The notes below the pieces were generated by a model that saw nothing but the letters and a program-made list of their open reading frames with translations, was not told the DNA's origin and did no database searches. From Watersipora subatra (taxonomy: Eukaryota > Bryozoa > Gymnolaemata > Cheilostomatida > Watersiporidae), in NCBI RefSeq assembly GCF_963576615.1, contig NC_088717.1, positions 40,254,302 to 40,318,301 on the forward strand: a DNA stretch of 64,000 nt. The letters run 5' to 3'. Shown here in pieces: positions 48,897 to 61,200 of this stretch. Both the position numbers and the translations under genes were made by a program. Positions within the stretch are counted from its first letter, which is position 1. Every line of letters begins with the position of its first letter.

Positions 48897-51800
48897 TGAA
48901 CAAGCGATATTGAACCTTGCAGACTTTCACACTATTGCAGAGATGCTGCACTATTGTTGGTATCGGAGCTGCTTGTAACACACAAACTAGTTGATGAGCT
49001 GATAGCTGATAGCTAGAGAGCTGCATTCATAGCTAGAGAGCTGTAATTACAACAGTTTGTATATCTCATTGGCCTGCGCTGCTGCTTATGCAAAAGTACG
49101 CAGAACAATTATGAATAGTTTTGCAAAGGAGTTATTTATTATTGAAGTGCATGTCTCTCCGCAGGGATCTTCACCAACTGCTGAAAGTTTTTTTTTTGTC
49201 AAACTTTTTATAATAGATGTTTTTTCATTGGATAACAAATGGTATTAGGGAGATAAGCGGCGGAGCTACATAATTCTTGTGCCATTTCAGTTCAAGTAGC
49301 CTATCGTCAGCTGGAACAAGTCTGTGCTCTCAAAGCGCTACTTCTAGCCCTCTAGTCTTATCGTCTGTTGGCTCATCAGGTCCTGCACTGGTCGTTAGTA
49401 GTCATACATCACCATCTCACAGAGTCACCGCTGGTCTTACCGTAGACACGTCATTAATATCTTCAGAGACATCTCAGCAATCGTGAGTATCCAAAGTTAT
49501 ACGGATCAAATTGTCTGTAAAACCGTTATAAGGTGATGTAACAAAATAGATTAAAAAATCTATCATAATCTTATCCAGAACGCTATCATCTTACACCGGT
49601 AAAAGAGGAAGTACACTTGAGAAATATTGAACAAACTTGCTGGCAGCTAATGCTAGCACGGAACACCAGCTAATTTGCGTATGTGTGTAAGTAGTGCTCA
49701 ATAGTTTTTCTTGTCACTTTGCCATGATTTACTAGGTAATTGTCGTAAAGTTTTGTCTCAAATGAAACCCAGCACGTACCAAAAGAAAGTAGCTTGGCTT
49801 ATAAAGAAAACTCGTTTGATCAAAGACGTATAACACTATTCTGAGTTGAACTTGTTTTCAGAAAAAATTATTAAAAATTCATACTAAAAACATAATTTAT
49901 ATTTAAAGCGTCGCAATAACAATTGCTTTCTGTAAATGTTTAGGACAAATGATTTGGATTGTGTCTGAGGTCTCGCAACGCATTCGTTACGAGGCTGAAG
50001 CTGGTACTAGGCTTCAGCAATCAACGCCTCTTCCGCCTCCAGTGTGCTTCAGCTTTACGACCTTCAAAGGTCTATTCTGATCACATGGCTTTGCTTTTCA
50101 CCAACAATTGAACATTTAACCTGCAGCCACTTTGCCACGCTAAGGAATAATCTATGTATATAAATCTCAATGTTTGTTTGTCTGTCTGTTTGTCTGTTCA
50201 GCTATAGCAATAAAGTTTTAGTGACAAAAAAATCCGCTGAACAGAGGATTTAATCTCACAACCTCCACATCTGGAGGTATCGAGCTTATCCATTAGTCTA
50301 CAGCATTTAAACCATAACTGCCACGTACAACTTTTATTGTATTTTCTAGGTAAATCAGACACGTTGATTCCGATTTTGTACTTAAAATAAAGATTGGTCC
50401 ACTAACTTTCAAAGTCATGGAGGCTTTTTTAAAGCGTTTCAATATCTGTCTCGAAAACGACACAATCGGCATAACAAGCTCCACCCATAAATATGTGACG
50501 TAGCCTAGCTTTTTTGGGAACAGAAGTTAGGAATGTTTAGTCCGATTTAGAATGATAGAGATGGGTGTCTTAAAACCCATTATTATCTAAATTCAGTCTT
50601 CAAAATAATGTCAGTTTTTTTTAAAGGTAGATAAGCTATTTAACATTGCGTTTTTAAAAATGAGCTCAAAAAAGCGCGATAACAACGCTAGCTTGTTATA
50701 AAAACTTTTCTGAGCTCATTTTTTTCTGCATTCAGCCTAGTAAACATCCTTTAACAAGCTACTAGCAATTTTAAATAGTTTATCTACTTTTCATAAAAGA
50801 CGGAGAAGATTTTGCAGGCTGAATTTAGAAAATAGTCGGTTTTAAGACACCCATCTCTATCATTCTAAATCGGACTAAACATCCCTAACTTCCGTTCCTA
50901 AAAAGCTAGGCTACGTCAAATATTTATGGGCGGAGCTTGTTGTGCTGATTGTGTTGCTTTCAAGACGGTTATTGAAACGGTGTAAAAAAGCTTTATTACT
51001 TTGAAAGTTAGTGGATCAATCTTTATTTAGAGTACAAAATCGGAATCAGTGTGTCTGATTTACCTAGAAAATACGATAAAATTTGTACGTGGCAGTTATG
51101 GTTTAACTAAGTACAGTGATCAATAACGGTGAAGATATTCATTACATGGGTAAAATACACATAAAGACGGTGTGTCACACATAACGATTAGCGGCTGGCC
51201 TCACTATGTGAATGCTTGGCGTTGCACAGTTAATAAAAACAGCTTATTAACAGTTGCAGGTAATATAGTGTAAAGGTAATGTGATAGGTAAGGTAATGTA
51301 ATGTTTATAACCTGTTTTCATTACCCAGGCAATGCAGGGCATTGAACTAGTTGTGCATATAATCATTGCACATCATTATCATGTCACACTGGACTGCAAG
51401 CATGCTATTTGAACCAATTGCTATTAGCTGGACATCCGCATGCTATTAACTGGACATACAACTTTTATCGTCTGTGTGCTATTCGACTTTCATGACCTTC
51501 ATTTGTATTTCTTATAAATATAATTTTACTAGCAGAATGCCCGGCGTTGCACAAGTATTAAAAAATGAGAAAATAATATGTTTATGTAATGAGGTAATGT
51601 AGTTGTCTGCCACTTGCTATCAGCCTGGCACATTGCCAATGGATAATTTGAGTAAGCTTACTAATAAGAGCTAACTACTTAACTAACAGCTCTCCATGAT
51701 GCTGCGTCGTAACGGAGAGCGGTAGTGTATTTGCTCCCATATAGAGACATATATCACCTTATGAACTCACCAAGCTCGTGTGGCTGAATTGGTAAGGCAC

Positions 51801-54800
51801 TGGACTGGTGAATGGGAGGGTCTGAGATCGAATATTCTGTGATACGAGTTCTTTATTCCAAGATTTTAATAGCTATAGCTGAACAAACACAAACAGACCA
51901 ACTTTGAGAAATATATAATTTGATATGATTTATAAACTTGTATGTTCAAAAACTACAACATAAGTTTGAAACAGTAACTTATTTAATATTCAGTAAAACA
52001 AAACAGCTGTGATCCTGTGCGTGAGCGGAAATTTCCGCAAATAGTTTGCCATTAGAAAAGTTGTTTAATTTTTGTTACTGTTTTAAAAAAATTTTCTGTT
52101 TATAAAAGATTTTTCACTTGCTAGTTATTTTTAAATATGTATAGTATAGAGTATATAGTGCAATGTGTATAGTATAGAGTATATAGTGCGATGTGTATAG
52201 TATAGAGTATATAGTGCGATGTGTATAGTATAGAGTATATAGTGCGATGTGTATAGTATAGAGTATATAGTGCGATGTGTATAGAGTATATAGTGCGATG
52301 TGTATAGTATAGAGTATATAGTGCGGTGTGTATAGTATAGAGTATATAGTGTGGTGTGTATAGTATAGAGTATATAGTGCGATGTGTATAGTATAGAGTA
52401 TATAGTGCGGTGTGTATAGTATAGAGTATATAGTGCGATGTGTATAGAGTATATAGTGCGATGTGTATAGTATAGAGTATATAGTGCGGTGTGTATAGTA
52501 TAGAGTATATAGTGTGGTGTGTATAGTATAGAGTATATAGTGCGATGTGTATAGTATAGAGTATATAGTGCGATGTGTATAGTATAGAGTATATAGTGCG
52601 ATGTGTATAGTATAGAGTATATAGTGCGGTGTGTATAGTATAGAGTATATAGTGCGATGTGTATAGTATAGAGTATATCGTGCGATGTGTATAGTATAGA
52701 GTATATAGTGCGATGTGTATAACCCTTATGCGATTTTCGCTGTGTATATAGGCCTATATTATAGACACATCGTCTAAACCAGAGCTTACAACTCTTATCA
52801 GTCTATATTAATGACAGTCGACTGTAGTTATGCGCTGTGTGTTTCCTGGTCAGACCTTCATAATCCACACAACAACTGATAAACAACTGATAATCAAATG
52901 ATAATCAACTGATAATCACAGAAGTTTCTAACTGGCAGAGAATAGCTCTAAAACCTAAACGTACAGAGTAACAGTTTTGTTCATTGTGAATTTCGGCCTA
53001 GTCTTTAACATAGTACAAGATAGGATTAAAATATGGCAGGTAAGTATTATTATTATTATTTGACTAAGATTCGAGATTGAAAAATAATGATAAGCATAAA
53101 AATACTCGTTTAAACCAATCATTTTTTCAGATACGGACATGAGGCAGCTTTCTGATTCTAAAGGTTCAAGTAATATACTTTGGTTGTGAACGAGCAGTTA
53201 TGCTGTTCCCTTTCAGGATTTAAAGTATGGTCATGCAGTCATGCTGCATTTCTTAGTTCTCTGCTGACTATATTTAGTACTTGATATTTCCTCTCAGTAG
53301 GGTGCAATATAGATGGTATACAACTTGTAGCTTTTACGTTTCATGTTACATATTTTACCAGGGTTAAATAAATAAAACCACAAGACTATGTCTGACCACC
53401 TACAGTTACAATTTAATCAGCAGACACAATGCGGGCTTTTGACTGCCAAAGTACGGTCATATAAGTTTTCATATTATAAATTGAATTGTAGAATTTTTAT
53501 TCACCTTTTATGCCATTTCAAATCAAGAGGCCACAATGCTGAAGGAGATAGTTGAAGTACCATTCCAGCCCCAACATGGCTGTGAATAGATACACTTTTC
53601 AGATTCAAGGAAATGTCAAACAGACTTGGTTTATAAGAATCTGTCTGAGGCAAAGGCTTTTGCTTAGACTGCCTGCTATGAATAGCTCAGTGCAAAGAAA
53701 ATTGGAAATAATTAATAACCTTGAATTACTGCCTGTTTTTAGTCGAGCTCGTACGTGTATACACTGTATAACGTTGATGAAGCTCTGTTTATTGCTTCCA
53801 TAGACTACGAATAGAATTTGCTAACAAATTATATTCGTAGTCTATAAGAGTAGACGTTTTCAAAAAAATCAGTCACTCCAAGGGTTATTATTTATTGGAA
53901 TAAAAGTCCGTTACAAGACCTAAAATTTAGTTTTTTGTTTTATAATAATAACAATGATTTTGATGATTCTCCTAAATCCCAATTCTATCTTAAGACTTAT
54001 CAGACTATAGCGTCATATGTCGGTGTTATCCTATCGGCGATTGTTCGTCAACTATTTGCACTGTAAACCGATGACATCGTCGAGGCAAGGCAGGTATCTC
54101 GGGAAAGGTTGCAGCTGTCAAACTTTCCGATAGTTCGCCGAGCGTCAATAGCAGATTGTGCAATGTGGACACTTCATCGATGATGGTTTGCTGTCACAGA
54201 TTGCTTGATATATATTTTTTGGCGTGACAGTTGCTGCGGGACTAGTATTTTATCGTTTTTGTGACCGCTGATGTGAATGCGCAAGGGTTTGTGATAGAGT
54301 GAACAATGTTATCACAGATGATCGCCCATGTACTGTGTGATTACCACCGACACACAGATATATAGGGAACCCACCTTTAGACAGACCTCATTGTTACCGT
54401 TAAAACCTGTGGTACAATGTGGTAAAATTATGTCTGCAAACATATTCTTGTATATTATATATTAAAAGAAGGCAGTTCAAATGCTAATAAATTTAGTTTT
54501 CAAAGTTGAAAATGAAGTGCTTGTTACAATTTGGTTGTGAGTTGGGTGTTTCACCAGAAGATCTCCTTTATCGTTGGCATGAGCAATGACCTACTAAAAT
54601 GTTTCAAATTAGTATGTATAGTTGTTTGCTACATCAGGCTTGTTGCCAAGTCATAAGGCTGAATAGCCTTGTAAGGAGCAAGCAGTTCACTGTTCTTTCT
54701 CTCTATAAGGCTGCTGCAAGAGCATTCAGCTTTTCTGTATTATCAATTTCCAACGGTTATTGCCCTTATTGCAGACATCTCACATCTCGGGGCGACATCA

Positions 54801-55168
54801 TTAGTGCCCGCTCCTCTGCATCCAGTATTAGTAGTTGCGAGGAGACAACTCCGCGTAAGCTTTCACTCAATTGTCTGAGCAGGCAGTTCCAGTCGCCATC
54901 TGATAATGACCTATCTGCATCTAGTGAGCACCTGGTGAGCTTTGCGTCTCTTCTAAATGCTCATTGTGACCTTGTTCATTAACACTGTGTGTCCATGCTT
55001 CGAATTGGTTCGGAGTTGCTTCCATTCCGAGTCATAGAAATGGTATAATCCAAATGCCTTTGACGCTTAAATTTTATTTCACTAAATTTTTGCGAAAGCA
55101 TTCGCTGTGATCAAGTAAGTCTACTTTACCAAGTTTTGTTTTGAGGGATGCATCATGAATCTTGGAAA

Positions 55169-55201
<33 letters not shown>

Positions 55202-58200
55202 CCTATGGTAACTCGGAATCGTTGAAATGATAGGGTGTGTATTCGTTTGCAATGAGCAACTAGGAACTAATTTGAAGCATGGGAACACAGTGTAAGTGTG
55301 TTTTTATACTATTCTTCAGTTTGTCTTTTATGTCAGTATTTCAGCACCATGAAAGGCTCTCATCCATCAGAACAGTACTCGCCCATCTCATTGCGTGTAG
55401 CTAATTAGGCAATAGGTTAATCATATGGTGCACTGTCAGCTATTCCGAGCACTGCCCTCCGCCTCGATTGCTTACATTTGCTCTTAACTTTTCTCCGAGT
55501 CACTGATCAGCCGCTGCCAGTCACTGATCAGCCGCTGCCAGTCACTGATCAGCCGCTGCCAGTCACTGATCAGCCGCTGCCAGTCACTGATCAGCCGCTG
55601 CCAGTCACTGATCAGCCGCTGCCAGTCACTGATCAGCCGCTGTCAGTCACTGATCAGCCGCTGCCAGTCACTGATCAGCCGCTGCCAGTCACTGATCAGC
55701 CGCTGCCAGTCACTGATCAGCCGCTGCCAGTCACTGATCAGCCGCTGCCAGTCACTCTGCAGTTAATGCTTACAGTGCTCTTGAAGATGAACTTGCACAA
55801 AATCTTGGTAGATTTTATTAAGAAGTAGCGATATTTTTGTAATTTTTGCGATTTTGTTTATTTTTGAATTAATCCGACTGCTTCGATGTTTTGAGATTAA
55901 AATCAACAAAACTTATTCGAGGCTAAAATGCTCAGATCAAGCGAAAGTGTGATTATTTTTATAGTTGTAAAGAAACTGACAGAATAGAGACACGGAATGC
56001 TGTAAATTGAACGTAATAGCCGATATCAACTTTTGCAACGATAACAACTTGTGACGCCATTTTGCACATATTTTTCTTCTGAGTATTTTAACTATGATAA
56101 AGTTTTGTCGACTTTAATCTTAAACCATCCCCGCAGTCAGATCACCTCAAACATCAAAAATAATCACAAATGGTAGAAAAATTTAGATACTTTTTAATAA
56201 AATTCACTTAAATTTGGTGCAAGTTCATCTTCATCTTTTTGCTAATCATTACAGTGTCACAAAAGGAAGTCAGACCTAGAAAGGGAGTTGTCATCACCTG
56301 GCAAGAGAGTTAGAGGAATGTCCGACTCTAATGCCAGCCTTTTATTGCATATGCAGTCATTCCAGAGTCCCACAAGTTACGGACACATCCCAGTTTCTCC
56401 ACAAACTCCTTCTAAGTAAGCCATGTGTTAGGTTGCTATGTTTTCATCAACAAGGTAGCATGTAGGTGGCATTAAACTGAATGAGGTCTGAAAAGCCATA
56501 CATTAGGCTGGTGTAGACGCTGGCTAGATAAACCTGTACTAGGTACATAGCTGTAAGTCTCATCCGTGTCAGCATTCAGCACGATGATGGAGGTTTGTGG
56601 GCAGCGAAGTTTGAAGTAAGAGTTGTTTTTCCTTGGATATTTGTTTGAAGAAGGCCATAACTGCTCATACTATTGTAACTTAGGCATATTTAGGCATATT
56701 TAATACTTTACAATTGTAGGTGACAATAAAATGGAGTTCAAAGATATGCTCCATTAATTACATGTAAAATGATCTAAAAAAACAAGTGTATGAAGTAGTT
56801 GAACGAACGCTATTGGTCTAGCCTGTCTTGACAAACTGTTGTTTTTGCGGAATTGTCACCCGTCGAGCGGGGCGAGCAAAACAACAGCTTGTCACGATAG
56901 GCACTGCACCTGATGCATCAGCTGCACTGAAAGGGAGTTGTTCTCTTCCGTCTATGCGACTTGGCTGCGATGTTATGTCGGTCGCTTCATTGGTAATCAT
57001 AACGGATTTAGCGCAAAAATTTATGTAGAACAAAATAAAACAAAAAGTTTAACCAGAGACCCGTCTCTGCGGTAAACTTTAGTAGAGCTTCAGAACTTAG
57101 GCAACAACAGCGACTAAACATGGTGTTATTTGTGCGCTCAGTCAGTTTTATTTCTATTTTTGTATCAGTCAGTTTTATTTCTATTTTTGTATCAGTCAGT
57201 TTTATTTCTATTTTTGTATCAGTCAGTTTTATTTGTTCTTATTGATTTTATTTTTGATTTATTTTATTCTAAAGTTTTACTAAAGTTTACCACACAGACT
57301 GGTCTCTGGTTAACCGCTTTTATTTTATTTTTTCTACATAAATTTTTGCGCTAAATTCGTTATGATTACCAATGGAGCGACCGACATAACATCGCATAGA
57401 CGGAAGAGAACAACTCCCTTTCAGTGCAGCTGATGCATCAGATGCAGTGTGTATTGTGACAAGCTGTTGTTTTGCTCGCTCCCGCCCGCTTTGCCACTCC
57501 CGCCCGCCGGGAGACAACTTTGCAAAATCAACAGTTTGTCAAGACAGGCTTACTATTGGTCATAAGGAAGATAAATGGTTGTGCAGTAATCCTTTGCTAA
57601 TTCTCTCTCATATTTCACAGCTTCTGTACATCACAAATTTTTCAATAGTCGCAGCTTGATTGTACGAGACAAGGAGTGAGGTCATGAAATCAACATAAAT
57701 TCAAGAATAGCTTGAACAAACGACAATATCAGCCATTAGCTTAAGAACTTGTTAACTTTACAATAAGATTCACGAAACAAACCTTTCTGGACTAGCTTGT
57801 CATTTTCTCATGCTTACATAAATGAAGGTTATGTATTAGCTTGTTTTAATTATTCGTAATTAGCTATGTATATATTCTAGTAGTGTAATGTATCCATAGA
57901 GGCAATTAGCTATGTATATATTCTAGTAATATAATGTACCCTAGGTCACTTATATTTCGCTAGTATTTAGTTTCGTGAGTAGCCCACAGAGTAAAATTTC
58001 GCTGCAACTTAATTTCGCAGCTCTGATGAGTGCGAAAATATAGTGATGTGAAAATAAATACAGTGGAACAAACAAATTAGATTCCTCAGGTCCGGTCCTC
58101 TAGTAAAAAAAGTTTTTATATTTGCGACTAGTTTGTATTTGTAACCCGCAGGTATAAATGTATGGCAGAAATCGATAATTCAACGTGATCGCTTGCTGCC

Positions 58201-61200
58201 ATTTGTGTCTTGGACTATCAATGACGTCTCGGTCCTTTCCGTCCTGACCAATATGGTACCAATATTAGATCTCAAGTATTTATAGCAAGCGATGGCCATG
58301 GCACGTTTTGAGTTCACAATATTTCAAATTAAACAAAAATCAAATACAGTAAATGTCTCATAAAAAAGAAAATAGATAACAACCAACATCACAACCAGAA
58401 TTGTATAACGTGGTTGGACCTGGTGAGGGTTGTTATCGTTTTTGGTTGGCAGTAAAATTCATCACTACAATAAGTATTATTTAATTGTATGACTTCACCT
58501 ACCAGACTTTCATCTTCATCAGTTACCAATTCGGTGACTAAACTGATATCATCATCTTCTTCGTTTGCCTTGGCTTTTCCAAAAAAACTAGTTATCTTAA
58601 TTTGCTTTGCCATGCTGCTCATTCGGTGTATTAACGAATTTACTAGAAATTTCCCAATGAGCTCAATCATACACAAAATTATCTGCATTTCTAATATCAC
58701 GATTTTGTTGTGGATATCAATGAACTACAGGGCCGTATTCCCTTAGACAGCTGGCCGGCTAAGACGCCCCAACTTTTTAGGAATTTCATAGTCCAACGGC
58801 TATAGAAAGGTTTTTATCGCTGTAGAATATCACTTTATTCGAAGCCATAGATACAAACATCAACTTTTAGTAGTTCTTAGGCGTCATTATTATCTTCATC
58901 AGCGGCAAAATATTCTTGTTAACGACTTTTATAAAGGTTTGCAAAATATCAAGTTTTAGCAAACATCTGCTTGCCCATATCCTACTTAATGAACTTGAAA
59001 TAAAATCGGCAAAAATGATATTTGTTAAAACGCTTAAAAGAAAAAGATGTCTTCTTTCTGAGCTTTTTAACTGCATACAAGTTTTGCCTGTTTTAATTTT
59101 AAAACGTTTTGTCAGTCACATCAGCTAAAACAAAGCAAATCTCAAAAAATAGAAAAATGTTGATACATGCCAATAAATTTTTTAAAACTTCACGTGAGAG
59201 GCCCGGCTGAGGCCCTACATAAGAGAAACCTGTTGGGAGCTTACAGCACCCCCCCTCCTCCTCCACACCCCAGATGTTCATAACTAGTCGTCTAACATTA
59301 GCCCCCCAACTTGCAACCAGTGAATACAGGCCTGTGTAGAACATAGCTATTTAATTTCGAATTTTCGCTAGTTCGTTATGATAGTTTAGTTTCGCGCATG
59401 AATTTTTCGCGTGATGATGACTCCGCGAAAACGCGAAAGTTAGATGCCGCGAATACTTAAGTGTCCTAGGGTACCCACAGAGGTAATTAGCTCTGTATAC
59501 ATTCTAATACTATAATGTATCCATAGAGGTAATTAGCTCTGTATATATTCTAGTAGTATAATGTATCCATTGAGGTAATTAGCTCTGTATATATTCTAAT
59601 AGTATAATGTATCCATAGAGGTAATTAGCTCTGTATATATTCTAGTAGTATAATGTATTCATAGAGGTAATTAGCTCTGTATGTATTCTAGCAGTATAAT
59701 GTATCCATAGAGGTAATTAGCTCTGTATATATTCTAGTAATATAACATATCCATAGAGGTAATTAGCCTTTTATGTAATCTAGTAATAAAATATATCCAT
59801 AGAAGTAATTAGATCTGTATGTATTCTAGTAATATAATGTATCCATAGAGCTCTGTAATATGTCCTGTCTAACCATAGGATTAGTAAAGTTTTTATTTCC
59901 TGTCCATATGATGATGGCCTGGTTGCTCTATAAGTCCTCGGCTACATTCATTCATTAGCTAGTAAGTCATGAAAGCTACATTGGGTAAAAGCAGTAATTT
60001 AAAGTTGCCTGTTTAGGAGGAGGAGTTCTTGTAAGGGTAGAGTGCCTAAGAATCTTGAGATGTGGCTGCAGATGTTCATGTCTTGGGACGGAGCAGAGAA
60101 AACACAGGCTTTGAATCAGCTTATAGACTCTTGCGACGCGCCTCACGTGCGACACATTATGGCCATCATAGAGCCTCAGTTTCAGCGAGACTTCATCTCG
60201 TTGCTCCCCAAGGAGGTATATGTGTAGATTTTAGACTGTTTGGGCCCATTCGTAACACTGATGGATTTGTTGTACCATTCCTTGTATCCGTCGCACTCTC
60301 TCTGCTAGTTAACCATGCTTCTAGTAATACCGAAGGGTGATAGTGGTTCATGCATTAGTATTTTATAAAAGCAGCCTTTTTATTACTATCTCGTTAGTAA
60401 ATTATATTCGTGTTTGGTAATGTCGGTGCTGATCATGTATTGAAAAGGACAAAATATATTTTACGTTGGGAATCCTGAGCTTGCTAGTAGTATGTCATAC
60501 CGTGTTGTTCCCTGCAGTGAAACACTCGATGTGTGTGTGTTACAGTTAGCGCTGTACGTGCTCTCATTTCTCACGCCAAAGGATCTGTTGAGGGCAGGAC
60601 AAACCTGCCAGTACTGGAGGATGCTGACGGAGGATACGTTACTTTGGAGAGCCAAGTGCAAGGAGAGTGGCGCTGACCTAGGTTAATATGTCATGTTATT
60701 CTAAGTCACTTCTAAACCGTTCGCTGTTCTTTTGTATAAAATAGTCAGGTTGCGCTAGTGTCTCCATGGCTAGCAAAGATATTTACCTCTTAGACTGTGT
60801 CTTGGACTTATCGATTGACGACCCAGTTAGAAAATTTTTTGTATATTATTCCTTTCAAAGTTTTAATAAGGAAGGGGGACATAACTTCAATGACGCCGTA
60901 ATTTACACCTGACCTTGATGACGCAAAGTCAATACATGGCGTGAAAACATTTATTCGATCTACATCGGCATGTTAATCCAGCATCATAACAATTAGCATC
61001 GAGACGCTATCATATGCGAAATCTTCATGCAGGATTAGTTATTGAGGCAAAGCAGGGGTTTGTCACTCGGTTCCTCGCAGCTACTATCAGCGCTGACTGT
61101 AGAGGCATTGTGTTTATTTGCAGGACTGATGTACAAGACCTTACCTCTTCTCCAATCTTCTAGCTCAGCATCGTCCAACATGACCACGAATGATGCCGCA

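Noticed and set aside
50311..51102. Reading the fold-back as a microRNA precursor
   Set aside because: Arms are far longer than a miRNA hairpin, and exact TTAA borders identify a transposon.
53131..53163. Possible micro-exon in an FBXW7 intron
   Set aside because: The frame required by neighbouring exons contains a stop (TGA).
55478..55828. Open frame with 12 heptad repeats
   Set aside because: No ATG, no splice sites, exact 21-bp array. It is open only because the unit is a multiple of three.
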